From positions 8,618,001-8,682,000 of the forward strand of contig NZ_CP108513.1 in assembly GCF_035989285.1 (NCBI RefSeq): a stretch of 64,000 bases of DNA. Direction: 5' to 3'. A model generated the notes under the pieces. The model saw only the letters and a list, made by a program, of their open reading frames with translations, was not told the DNA's origin and ran no database searches. Positions 16,876 to 25,282 of the stretch are shown one piece after another (the stretch's first letter is position 1; each line of letters opens with the position of its first letter). The position numbers and the translations under genes are program-made. This DNA comes from Streptomyces sp. NBC_01235. Lineage in GTDB: Bacteria; Actinomycetota; Actinomycetes; Streptomycetales; Streptomycetaceae.

Positions 16876-18003
16876 TCAGAGCCAGTCCCGCCGCTTGAAG
16901 ATGACGTACAAACTGGTGCACACCATCGCCATCAGGACGATCGCGAAGGGGTATCCGAACACCCAGTGCAACTCCGGCATGTGCGTGAAGTTCATGCCGT
17001 AGATCGTCCCGACCAGCGTCGGGGCGAAGAGGATCGCCGCCCACGACGAGATCTTCTTGATCTCCTCGTTCTGCTCGAACCCCGCCTCCGCCAACGCCCG
17101 CATCTCCGCGTTCTGTTGCTGGGTGACGAGGGTCGCGTTCACGGTGAGGATCTCGGTGAGGGCCTGACGGAAGCCGTCGACGCGCTCGCTGGTGTGGGTG
17201 ACGTGGTCGGCGACGTCGCGGAGGTAGCGCTGGAGTTCCTCGTCGGTGCCGTACTTGGAGAAGCCGGCCATCAGGCCGTGCAGCATGCCGACCAGCGGGC
17301 GGGTGGCACGCTGGAACTCGACCATCTCGCGGGAGAGTTCGTAGATGCGGCGGGAGACCGCCGGGTCGCCGCGGAACACTTCGGTCTCGATCTCGTCGAC
17401 GTCGTTCTGGACGCCCGACACGACCGGCAGGTAGCCGTCCACCACCGCGTCCAGGATCGCGTACAGCACCGCCTCCGGGCCCAGCTTCAGCAGCTCCGGA
17501 GTCTCCTCCATGCGGCGGCGGACCGCCGACAGGTCGGGGGCCGCACCGTGGCGGACCGTGAGGACGAAGTCGGGGCCCACGAAGACGTGCAGCTCGCCGA
17601 AGTCGATCTCCTCCTGGGCGTCGAGGTAGCGGGCCGCCCGCAGGACGACGAAGAGGGTCTCGCCGTAGCGTTCCAGCTTCGGACGCTGGTGGGCCTCCTT
17701 CGCGTCCTCGACGGCGAGCGGGTGCAGGTCGAACTCCGCGGCCAGGGAGTGGAGTTCACCCTCGGTCGGGCGGGCCAGGCCGATCCACGCCATGCCCGAC
17801 GGCTGCTCGCGCAGCGCCCGGTAGGTCTCCGAGAGCGTGGTGGGGGCGACGACGCGCACGCCGTCGCGGTACAGGACGGCCTGGACGATGCTGGCGGTCT
17901 CGGACGGCTCCGCGGCCGCCGGCGCCGGCGGGCGGGACGGCCGCGGCGGCTGAGGTGCGGGCGGGGTGCGGCGCCAGACGGGCTTCCTGGGGCGCTCGGC
18001 CAT
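16876..18003 (-). CDS. corA: CorA-family magnesium/divalent cation channel
   Basis: A 375-residue CorA protein. A ~40-residue Pro/Ala-rich N-terminus precedes the alpha/beta cytoplasmic funnel domain and long stalk helix. Two C-terminal membrane helices follow, with the selectivity motif YGMNF at the end of the first and a basic tail (FKRRDWL). Homopentamers carry Mg2+ (or Co2+) into the cell, gated by cytoplasmic Mg2+. The length and GMN motif are normal. It has its own transcription unit, ending at the hairpin at 16775. No Mg-riboswitch-like structure is evident upstream. Confidence 0.93.
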   Translation of the reverse strand: MAERPRKPVWRRTPPAPQPPRPSRPPAPAAAEPSETASIVQAVLYRDGVRVVAPTTLSETYRALREQPSGMAWIGLARPTEGELHSLAAEFDLHPLAVEDAKEAHQRPKLERYGETLFVVLRAARYLDAQEEIDFGELHVFVGPDFVLTVRHGAAPDLSAVRRRMEETPELLKLGPEAVLYAILDAVVDGYLPVVSGVQNDVDEIETEVFRGDPAVSRRIYELSREMVEFQRATRPLVGMLHGLMAGFSKYGTDEELQRYLRDVADHVTHTSERVDGFRQALTEILTVNATLVTQQQNAEMRALAEAGFEQNEEIKKISSWAAILFAPTLVGTIYGMNFTHMPELHWVFGYPFAIVLMAMVCTSLYVIFKRRDWL

Positions 18004-18193
18004 CGCGGCTGCCTCTCGGTCGAGCCTACGTTCGTCCGGATGTCGTGGGATCTCGCTGGATCTCGTCCGATCACCTGGTGGTGATCACGTAGCAGGATAT
18101 AGGGGGCAAACGACCTGGAGGCGAGAGGGGCGGACCCCGGCCCGGACGCGTAGCGGACAGCAGGTGTCCGCAAGGCCCGTTAGCTTGCCGTGC

Positions 18194-19303
18194 ATGACGA
18201 TGACGATGTCCCCGGCGGCCCCCGTGCTCGGTGCCCGTGCCCTCAACCGCGCCACCCTCGACCGGCAGCTGTTGCTGCGCCCCTCGTCACTGCCGGCCGG
18301 GGCCGCCGTCGAGCATCTGCTCGGGCTCCAGGCGCAGAACGTCAAGCCGCCGTACTACGCGCTCGCCGCCCGGCTCGACGGCTTCGTCCCGCAGGCGCTG
18401 TCGACGCCGATGGCCGACCGCGAGGTCGTCCGCATCGTCAGCATGCGCTCCACCATCCACACCCACACCGCCGACGACTGCCTCACCCTGCGGCCGTTCG
18501 TGCAGCCCGCCCGTGACCGCGAGCTGACGTACTTCCGCAAGGGCCTCGCCGGAGTCGACCTCGACCGGCTCGCCGTCCTCGCCCGCGACCTCGTCGAGAC
18601 CGAGCCGCGCACCATGAAGCAGCTGCGCGAGGCCCTCTCCGCCGAATGGCCCGACGCCGACCCCCGGTCCCTCGCCGTCGCCGCCCGGTGCAGGCTGCCC
18701 CTGGTCCAGGTCACCCCGCGTGGGCTGTGGGGCAGGAGCGGGCAGGTCGCGCTGACCACCGCCGAGCACTGGCTCGGCCGGCCCGCCGAACCGGTCCCGG
18801 CGCCGGACTCCGTCGTCCTGCGCTACCTGGCCGCTTTCGGCCCGGCCTCCGTCAAGGACATGCAGACGTGGGCCGGCCTGACCCGGCTGCGCGAGCCCTT
18901 CGAACGGCTCCGCCCGCACCTGCTCACCTTCCGGGACGAGCGGGGCGTCGAACTCTTCGACCTCCCCGAGGCCCCGCGCCCCGACCCCGAGACCCCGGCC
19001 CCGCCCCGCTTCCTCCCGGAGTTCGACAACCTCCTCCTTTCCCACGCCGACCGCACCCGAGTCGTCCCGGCCGAGAACCGGGGCCGCAGCTGGCAGGGCA
19101 ACCAGGCCTACTGCACCCTTCTCGTCGACGGCTTCCTGGCGGGCCTGTGGAAGCTGGAGCAGGACGCGCTCGTCATCGAGGCCTTCGGCCGCCTCACCAA
19201 GGCCCAGCGGGAGGACGTGGCGGGGGAGGGCGAGCGGATGCTGGCCGCCATGCATCCCCGGCAGCCCCACGACATCCGGTTCGGTGCCGTCGTACGCCCC
19301 TGA
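18194..19303 (+). CDS. Winged-helix DNA-binding protein (HTH_42/AlkZ-like family)
   Basis: A 369-residue protein of the family annotated as winged-helix DNA-binding domain-containing, related to the AlkZ/YcaQ DNA glycosylases. It shows LLGLQAQNVKPPYYALAARL early on, the STIHTHTADD region and a GLWGRSGQVALTTAEHWLG wing. It lacks the QxQ/QxD catalytic glutamines of AlkZ as far as I can align, so an enzyme role is uncertain. The start is the first ATG of MTMTMS at 18194. It is transcribed away from corA. Confidence 0.75.
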   Translation: MTMTMSPAAPVLGARALNRATLDRQLLLRPSSLPAGAAVEHLLGLQAQNVKPPYYALAARLDGFVPQALSTPMADREVVRIVSMRSTIHTHTADDCLTLRPFVQPARDRELTYFRKGLAGVDLDRLAVLARDLVETEPRTMKQLREALSAEWPDADPRSLAVAARCRLPLVQVTPRGLWGRSGQVALTTAEHWLGRPAEPVPAPDSVVLRYLAAFGPASVKDMQTWAGLTRLREPFERLRPHLLTFRDERGVELFDLPEAPRPDPETPAPPRFLPEFDNLLLSHADRTRVVPAENRGRSWQGNQAYCTLLVDGFLAGLWKLEQDALVIEAFGRLTKAQREDVAGEGERMLAAMHPRQPHDIRFGAVVRP

Positions 19304-19336
19304 CCGGCAAGGACGGGGTCCAAGGACGGGGTGCAA

Positions 19337-19620
19337 GGGCAGGCCTGATCGTCGGCGCCTGCCACGAGGCCGGGTTCACACCGCTGCCGGGCCGAGGGGC
19401 GGCGCCCCGCACGACACCCTCGCCACCATCGGCACCCGCCCGTTGTGGACGGTCGTCTACGCCTCCCACGCGCGCGTGCTGCACACGCCCCGCGTGGCCT
19501 TCGTGCCGTTCCGGGAGCCGGGGCTCGCTCGCGCTGTCGACGGGGCTCGCCGTGCACGCGGCCGACCCGACCCCCTGCCCGGACACCCTGCTCCTGGCCT
19601 GCGGCGATCACCGGAACTGA
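19337..19620 (+). pseudogene. LysR effector-domain remnant
   Basis: Three stretches read as the C-terminal half of a LysR regulator: GLIVGACHEAGFTPLPGRG, then GTRPLWTVVYASHARVLHTP and VAFVPFREPG, then LALSTGLAVHAADPTPCPD. The middle one is in a different frame from the outer two, so at least two compensating indels are needed. No helix-turn-helix half remains. It is clearly broken; the original target is unknown. Confidence 0.6.
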
Positions 19621-19719
19621 TCGCTGCGGTCGCGGACTGCTCCTTGGTCGCGGCCCGGTCCGCGATGGACTGGTGACACGGCTGCAGGAGCCGTTCCGCA
19701 CCAGGAAGTCGGAGTAGTC

Positions 19720-19902
19720 ATGCCGATCGTCACCGTGCAGCAGGGCCCGCGCGACACCGAGTTGAAGCGGGACCTCGTCAAGCGGGTCACCGACGCGTTC
19801 GTCGACGCGTACGGGATCCCCGCCGAGACCGTCCAGGTGTGGATCCACGAGGTGCCCACCGACAGCTGGGGCGCGGCCGGAAAGCTCACCGCCGACAAGT
19901 GA
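19720..19902 (+). CDS. 4-oxalocrotonate tautomerase family protein
   Basis: A 60-residue member of the tautomerase superfamily. The catalytic Pro is the residue after Met (MPIVTVQQGP), and an Arg-containing helix (KRDLVKRVTDAFVDAYG) and ETVQVWIHEV strand complete the beta-alpha-beta unit that assembles as hexamers. These enzymes isomerise enols to ketones using Pro1 as base. The ring-cleavage pathway gene expected beside it is absent, so the substrate is unknown. It is followed by two hairpins. Confidence 0.85.
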   Translation: MPIVTVQQGPRDTELKRDLVKRVTDAFVDAYGIPAETVQVWIHEVPTDSWGAAGKLTADK

Positions 19903-19923
19903 AAAGCCCCCACCCGAAGTGAA

Positions 19924-19952
19924 AAGCCCCCACCTGTGAGAGGTGAGGGCTT
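19924..19952. terminator. Terminator after the tautomerase gene
   Basis: AAGCCCCCACCT and AGGTGAGGGCTT form a 12-bp stem with one mismatch on a 5-nt loop. A 16-base unit (GTGAAAAGCCCCCACC) directly before it is a partial tandem duplication of its left arm. Confidence 0.7.
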
Positions 19953-19959
19953 GGATAGA

Positions 19960-19996
19960 GGGCGCTGCGGGCCGCTCGTGGAGGCTCGCAGCGCCC
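19960..19996. terminator. Second hairpin, between tautomerase and protease genes
   Basis: GGGCGCTGCG pairs with CGCAGCGCCC across a partly paired loop. It lies 86 bp past the stop of the minus-strand protease gene and can serve either direction. Confidence 0.6.
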
Positions 19997-20081
19997 CCTG
20001 GTTTTTCCCTGAGGGGTGCTCAGGAGTTCTTGCAGGCTACGCGGTGACTACGCGGTGACTACGCGTGCGTCACGCGGACGG

Positions 20082-20873
20082 CTACGAGTTGACCTGCGCC
20101 GTCACCAGGCTGGAGAAGGTGGTCAGCCGGGTGTAGACACCCGGGTAGCCGGCCTCCGCGCAGCCCTCGCCCCAAGAAGTGATCCCTGCCAGGACGCCCC
20201 CGATGAGCAGGGGACCGCCGCTGTCGCCCTGGCAGGTGTCTGTGCCGCCGGAGGTGTATCCGGCGCAAACCATGTCGGTCTGGACGAAGTCCGAACCGTA
20301 GGAGCTCTTGCAGCTGGAGTCGGACACGATCGGGACGGTCGCGGTCCGCAGCTGGTTGGAGGAGCTGCCGCTCTCCGAGGTGGTGCCCCAGCCGAGGATG
20401 CGGGCGGTGGTGCCGGCCGCGTACACGCTGGTCTGTGACGAGGAGACGTAGGACGCCGTGGTGTACGGCATCGACGTCGACAGGGTCAGGACGGCCACGT
20501 CGTCGCCGTTGGTGGCGTCCGTGTAGTCCGGGTTGATCCAGATCTTGCTCACCCGGCTGACCGTGCCGTTGGTGCCGTTGAGGTACGTGCGCCCACCGAC
20601 GACGCGCACGCTGCTCGTGGTCTCGCCGACCATACAGTGGGCGGCCGTGACCACCTTGGTCGCCGAGACGAGGGTGCCGCCGCAGAACTGGTTCTGCGAG
20701 GCGTCCGTGATCTGCATCATGAACGGGTACGACGTGGTCGTGGTCGTCGTGCCGCCGACGATCGGCTGGGGCGCTGCGACAGCGGTGGGGGCGCTGAGCA
20801 GTGCGGTCGCTGCCGCGGCAGCGGTCGCCGCGAGGACGGCGGCGGTCTTCTTGGCGCGGTTGAGCCCGAACAT
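20082..20873 (-). CDS. Secreted trypsin-like serine protease (S1 family)
   Basis: A 263-residue secreted protease. Residues 1-34 are a Sec signal (basic KK, then poly-Ala, AVAA). A short propeptide ends before IVGG (38-41), the activation site. The catalytic triad is visible as His in VVTAAHC (His79), Asp in DDVAVLTL and Ser in GDSGGP. The Asp in TDTCQGDSGG at the specificity position predicts cleavage after Lys/Arg, as in Streptomyces griseus trypsin. The start at ATG 20873 has GAGGAG 7 bp upstream; a longer frame would bury the signal peptide. It has its own transcription unit. Confidence 0.93.
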   Translation of the reverse strand: MFGLNRAKKTAAVLAATAAAAATALLSAPTAVAAPQPIVGGTTTTTTSYPFMMQITDASQNQFCGGTLVSATKVVTAAHCMVGETTSSVRVVGGRTYLNGTNGTVSRVSKIWINPDYTDATNGDDVAVLTLSTSMPYTTASYVSSSQTSVYAAGTTARILGWGTTSESGSSSNQLRTATVPIVSDSSCKSSYGSDFVQTDMVCAGYTSGGTDTCQGDSGGPLLIGGVLAGITSWGEGCAEAGYPGVYTRLTTFSSLVTAQVNS

Positions 20874-21179
20874 GGATCTCCTCGGTGGGGGATGGCCGGT
20901 GGGGGGTCGCGCGGGTGTGGGGGTGTGCACGGGGGTCGCGGGACCGACCCCCGTGTGCCCGGGCGAGCGGCACGTCCCTTACGCTAGGACCCGGACCCGC
21001 TCGTCCCAATGAGGGAACCCCCTAGGGGAGTTGAGGCAGGGAAAACCCTCGGTCGCCCCAGGGAACCCACAGCCGCTGCCGAGAGGACGCTCAGGAGAAC
21101 CGCCGCGCGGGGGCGGAGAACCCAGGAGAAAGCCACTACGGATAGGTAGCCCCTGAGGGGCAGTCAACCCGCGGATTCC

Positions 21180-24008
21180 TCACTTCGCGTGACGCCCTGC
21201 CGCCAGTCGGACGATGTCCACCCGCGAGCGGATCCCCAGCTTGCGGTAGACCCGGGTCAGGGTCGCCTCGACCGTCTTGACGCTGATGAACAGACGCGCG
21301 GCGATCTCCCGGTTGGTCGCGCCCTCCATGACGAGCGCCGCGACCTGACGCTCCATCGAGGCCAGGCCTTCGAGGGCGTCGGACGCGGGCGCCTTATGGG
21401 CGACGGCGACCGGCTGCGCCTGCCCCTCCGTCGCGGCCGCGTCCACCTGACGCAGCCAGGGCAGCGCCCGGCACCGCCGGAACAGCCGCGCCGCCTCGTC
21501 GTACGACGTCGGCCCCGGACCCGCCCCCGGCCGCAGGGTGCGCAGCCGGGCCAGCGCGAACGCCGCCCGCGCCTCCTCCAGGCCGTACCCCAGCTTGGCG
21601 AGCCGGTCCTGAACGGACGTCAGCCGGGACAACGCCGCCTCGTGGTCGCCGAGCGCCGCCCGCACCATCGCCTCCGACCGGTCCAGCACGGCCAGGACGC
21701 TCTCCCGGCCCAGCCGGAGCGCGTGCTCGCGCGTGACGTCGATGACGTCCTGCGCCTCGCCCGGCTCGCCGACCTGCACCAGCGCCTCGGCGAGGTCGCC
21801 CTGCCAGCGGCCCCGCGCCGGGTCGGTGATGCCCAGGCCCTGCTCCAGCTCCCGCACCCGGCGCAGCGAGCCGACCGCGCCCGCCGCGTCCCCGGCCACC
21901 AACTGGGCGTGGCCGAGGGCGGCCAGGGCGCGGGAGACGTACATCTGGTCGCCGTCCTCCTCGGCGTGCTCCGCCGCCTCCCGGGCCAGCGCCAGCGCCC
22001 GGTCGACGTCACCGCCGGAGGCCTCGGCGAGGGAGGCGAGCATCGCGGAGGCGCCCAGACCGATGCCCGAGTCGCGGGCCAGCCTGAGGCTCTCGCGGGC
22101 CAGGTCGAGGGCGCGTCCGCAGTGCCCCGAGCGCAGTTCCGTCTCGGCGAGGAAGCGCTGGAAGTGCACCTCGCTCTCGACCATGCCGCGCCGGCGCACC
22201 TCGCGCAGCAGCGCGGTGATGGTCGACCGGGCCTCGGGCAGCTGGTCGCTCATCAGCAGCCAGCGGAACCGGGCCGCGCCGACGCCGTTGTGATGGCAGG
22301 CCACGTACGGGTCCTGAGGCTCCTTCAGGGCACGCTTGATGGTCGCGGGGGCGTTCGGATGGCCCATCAGGGTCTCGGTGGACGACTGGAAGGACAGCGC
22401 CATCAGCTCGGTGCGCCGGTCGCCGCCGCGCGCGGCCAGCTCCGCCGTGTGCGCGGCCTCCTGCCGGGCCTCGGAGAAGTCGCCCTCGACGATCAGCTTG
22501 CGCCAGGCCAGCCGGTAGTGGACCAGGGCGAGCAGCCGCGGGTCGTCACCGGCGTCGGCGAGGGCCTGCGGGAAGACGGCGTCGACCTCGCCGAGGGACT
22601 GTCCGGCGGCCTCGATCACCACTTCCCAGGCCCGGATCCGCTCGGCAGGCACGGTCGCCCGGGTCAGCACCTCGCGCGCGATGTCCCGGGCGAGGTCCAC
22701 CTCACCGGCGGTGATCGCGTCCTCGGCGGCCTGGAGTCTGCGGTCGTCCGGGGCGGGGGCTCCGTCCGGCGGGGTGTGGCGGGCGGCGAGCAGCCCGAGC
22801 GAGGCGGCGACCGAGGGCGCGCCGCGGTCGCGGGCCAGCGCCGCGGCCTCGGCGAGCCGGGCGGCCACCTCCGGGTCGGTGCCGGTGGTGGCCAGAGCGA
22901 GGTTGCGGGCGCGCTCGATCGGGTCGGAGGCGGCGGTGGACAGCGCGGCGTGCGCGGCCCGGCGCTCCTGCGCGGGCGCCTCCGCGTACAGCGCGGCCGA
23001 GATCAGCGGATGCGCGAACCTTACGGCCGGACCTTCGGGCTCCGTCCCCAGCAGCCCGAGGGCCGCGGCCTGCGCGGTCTCGGCCTCGGCGTTCTCCCGG
23101 CCGGCCGCGTGCAGCAGGGCCAGCGTGGGGCGGGCGCCGGCGCTGGCCACGAGCAGGGTGCGGCGGGCCTCGTCGGAGAGCATGTCGAGGCGGCTGAGCA
23201 CCAGGGCACGCAGCGAGGTCGGCACCGGCAGGGGCTCGCCGGGACGCGGCGGCGTCGGATTCTCGCCGAGGGCACGGCCCAGTTCCAGGGCGAACAGGGG
23301 ATTGCCGCCGCTGGTGCGGTGGATCTCCCGCATCGTCGAGCGGGGCAGGTCGGGGTAGCCGCGGTGGTCGAGCAGCGTGGAGACCTGGGCGCGGGAGAGG
23401 GGGTTGAGGCGGACGGCGAGGGTGTCGGGCGGGGACGCGCGTAGATGACGGTCGTACTCCTGGCCCTCCGTCCGCACCGCGCACAGCAACTGGACGGGGG
23501 TGTCGCCGAGACGGCGGGCGGCGAAGCCGAGGAGTTCGGCGCTGGCCGAGTCCAGCCACTGCAGGTCGTCGGCGACGAGCAGGACGGGCCCTGCGGCGGC
23601 GAGGGCGCGCAGGGCGGACAGCACGGCCAGGCGCAGGGCGAGGCCGTCGCGTTGCAGGGTCGATTCGCCGCGGCCGGTGAGCGCCGACTCCAGGGCGGTG
23701 CGCTGGGCGGCGGGCAACTTGTCCGAGATCTCGTCGAGGACCAGGCCGAAGAGGTCGGCCAGGGCCAGGAAGGGGAGGTGGGATTCGGACTCGGTCGCCG
23801 AGCAGCGCAGGACGGTGCGTGCCGCCTCGCCGTAATCCGCGGTCAATGCCCGCAGCACGGTCGACTTTCCTATTCCGGCGGGGCCGTGCAGCAGCACACT
23901 GCCGCCGCGGGTCAGCTGCTCACGGGCGGCCGTGAACAGCTCCTCCCTGCCGATGACCAGGTCGGGGCGGCATCTGGCAGGCTCCTTGAAGTCCCGTCGC
24001 ACGGTCAC
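21180..24008 (-). CDS. Large ATP-binding LuxR-family regulator (LAL type)
   Basis: A 942-residue regulator of the LAL class. A Walker A motif HGPAGIGKST (41-50) and a Walker B VLLVADDLQWLD (142-153) belong to a STAND-type ATPase. A long helical repeat region follows (about 400-860), then a C-terminal LuxR helix-turn-helix (ATNREIAARLFISVKTVEAT). The start at GTG 24008, behind GGAGGGGAG, puts the ATPase near the N-terminus; longer frames have no such site. LAL proteins are usually pathway activators triggered by a ligand bound to the repeat domain. The target is not obvious; the next gene in the same direction is another LuxR regulator. Confidence 0.9.
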   Translation of the reverse strand: MTVRRDFKEPARCRPDLVIGREELFTAAREQLTRGGSVLLHGPAGIGKSTVLRALTADYGEAARTVLRCSATESESHLPFLALADLFGLVLDEISDKLPAAQRTALESALTGRGESTLQRDGLALRLAVLSALRALAAAGPVLLVADDLQWLDSASAELLGFAARRLGDTPVQLLCAVRTEGQEYDRHLRASPPDTLAVRLNPLSRAQVSTLLDHRGYPDLPRSTMREIHRTSGGNPLFALELGRALGENPTPPRPGEPLPVPTSLRALVLSRLDMLSDEARRTLLVASAGARPTLALLHAAGRENAEAETAQAAALGLLGTEPEGPAVRFAHPLISAALYAEAPAQERRAAHAALSTAASDPIERARNLALATTGTDPEVAARLAEAAALARDRGAPSVAASLGLLAARHTPPDGAPAPDDRRLQAAEDAITAGEVDLARDIAREVLTRATVPAERIRAWEVVIEAAGQSLGEVDAVFPQALADAGDDPRLLALVHYRLAWRKLIVEGDFSEARQEAAHTAELAARGGDRRTELMALSFQSSTETLMGHPNAPATIKRALKEPQDPYVACHHNGVGAARFRWLLMSDQLPEARSTITALLREVRRRGMVESEVHFQRFLAETELRSGHCGRALDLARESLRLARDSGIGLGASAMLASLAEASGGDVDRALALAREAAEHAEEDGDQMYVSRALAALGHAQLVAGDAAGAVGSLRRVRELEQGLGITDPARGRWQGDLAEALVQVGEPGEAQDVIDVTREHALRLGRESVLAVLDRSEAMVRAALGDHEAALSRLTSVQDRLAKLGYGLEEARAAFALARLRTLRPGAGPGPTSYDEAARLFRRCRALPWLRQVDAAATEGQAQPVAVAHKAPASDALEGLASMERQVAALVMEGATNREIAARLFISVKTVEATLTRVYRKLGIRSRVDIVRLAAGRHAK

Positions 24009-24230
24009 CGCTCCCCTCCGAGTGTCGTGTCCGGGCCAAATTCTAGGCACCGTCTCTTTGAAATTCGGAGACACGGCGTGGTGAGGGATATAACAACGTG
24101 ACGCATGGGGAAATTCATGGCGGCGGCGAGTGAATGGTCTCTTGTCGTGAGGGACCTCCCTGGCTTGATGTGATCGGTGCTTCCCGGCATCCTGCACGGT
24201 CCGCGCTACAGGCGTGTTGCGCGCCCCTCG

Positions 24231-25091
24231 CTACGGCAGCAGACCCGCCCTGCGGGCCAGGGCCACCGCCTCTCCCCGCGTGCGCGCGCCCAGCCTGCGC
24301 ATCGCCGACCTGAGATAGCCCTTGACCGTCTCCGGGCGCAGTCCCAGCCGCTCGGCGGCCGCCGCGTTCGTCGCCCCCGCCGCCACACACGCCAGCACAT
24401 CCAGTTCACGCGGAGCCAGGACGACCCGCTGGGCCGCCGACTCCTTCGGCGTCCCCGAGGCCAGCAGCCCGCAGGCGTCGAGGAGCTCGGCGCGCAGGGC
24501 CGGGTCGGCGATCCGGGGGGCCAGAGCGCGCAGGGCGGCGTGCGCCTCGCGCACCTGCTCCCAGTCGGCCTGCGCGCCCGCGCCCGCGCCCGGTGCTCCG
24601 CTCGTGACGCCCGGCCGGGCCGCCGACAACAGGTCGCGCGCCTCGTCCCCGAGCACCAGGGACTGCTCCACGTCCCGCGCCACCTGCACGGCCGCGGTCA
24701 GCGTGCGGTCGCCCAGCGGCTGCGCCGTGCGCAGGGCGCCGTAGAGCACCCCGCGCACCCGGCGCCGTACGACCACCGGGATCGCCAGCACCGAACGCAG
24801 GCCCTCCTCGGCGACGGCCGCGTCGTACTCGTGGCTGATCTGCCGGGAGAGGGAGTAGTCGGTCACGGCGCACGGGCGGGCCAGCGCGACGGCCTTGCCG
24901 CCCAGGCCGTTGCCCGAGGTCACCGCCAGTCGGCGCAGCGCGAGACCGGCCGCGCCGCTGAACTCGCTGATCCGCATCCGCTGCCGCCCCGGCTCCACCA
25001 GGCCGCCGAAGGCGACCGGCAGTCCCGTCGTGCGCCGTAGCTGTGCCAGCGCGCCGCGCATCTCCACCGTTCCGGCCGCGTCTGCTGCCAC
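24231..25091 (-). CDS. GAF-LuxR transcriptional regulator, divergent from acyl-CoA synthetase
   Basis: A 286-residue regulator. An N-terminal GAF-like ligand domain (about 10-170, with GLPVAFGGLV and LRSVLAIPVVVRRRVRGVLY) is followed by a linker and a C-terminal LuxR helix-turn-helix (LAPRELDVLACVAAGATN, then ERLGLRPETVKGYLRSAMRR). It starts at GTG 25091; an internal ATG 30 bp later is the alternative. The divergent arrangement with the acyl-CoA synthetase at 25283 strongly suggests that it controls that gene and senses an aromatic or fatty acid or its CoA ester. That link is inferred from position. Confidence 0.82.
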   Translation of the reverse strand: MAADAAGTVEMRGALAQLRRTTGLPVAFGGLVEPGRQRMRISEFSGAAGLALRRLAVTSGNGLGGKAVALARPCAVTDYSLSRQISHEYDAAVAEEGLRSVLAIPVVVRRRVRGVLYGALRTAQPLGDRTLTAAVQVARDVEQSLVLGDEARDLLSAARPGVTSGAPGAGAGAQADWEQVREAHAALRALAPRIADPALRAELLDACGLLASGTPKESAAQRVVLAPRELDVLACVAAGATNAAAAERLGLRPETVKGYLRSAMRRLGARTRGEAVALARRAGLLP

Positions 25092-25282
25092 GTTCTCGCC
25101 CTTTCCGTGCGGCCTGGTAGCGCACACCCCCGTTCGGGGGTAGTGAGACCTGCACCACGGATTACACGATGACAGAGAGCCGCCCGGCAATGGTCCGGCA
25201 CCACGGGAGTGAACCGCAGGGCGCACCGGCTGAGCGCGCCCCGGCGGTGAACGACCGACCCGGCAAGGAGGACAGAGGACAG

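Noticed and set aside
21189..23444. 751-codon plus-strand open frame opposite the LAL regulator
   Set aside because: Antisense shadow; the minus-strand protein has Walker motifs and a LuxR HTH.
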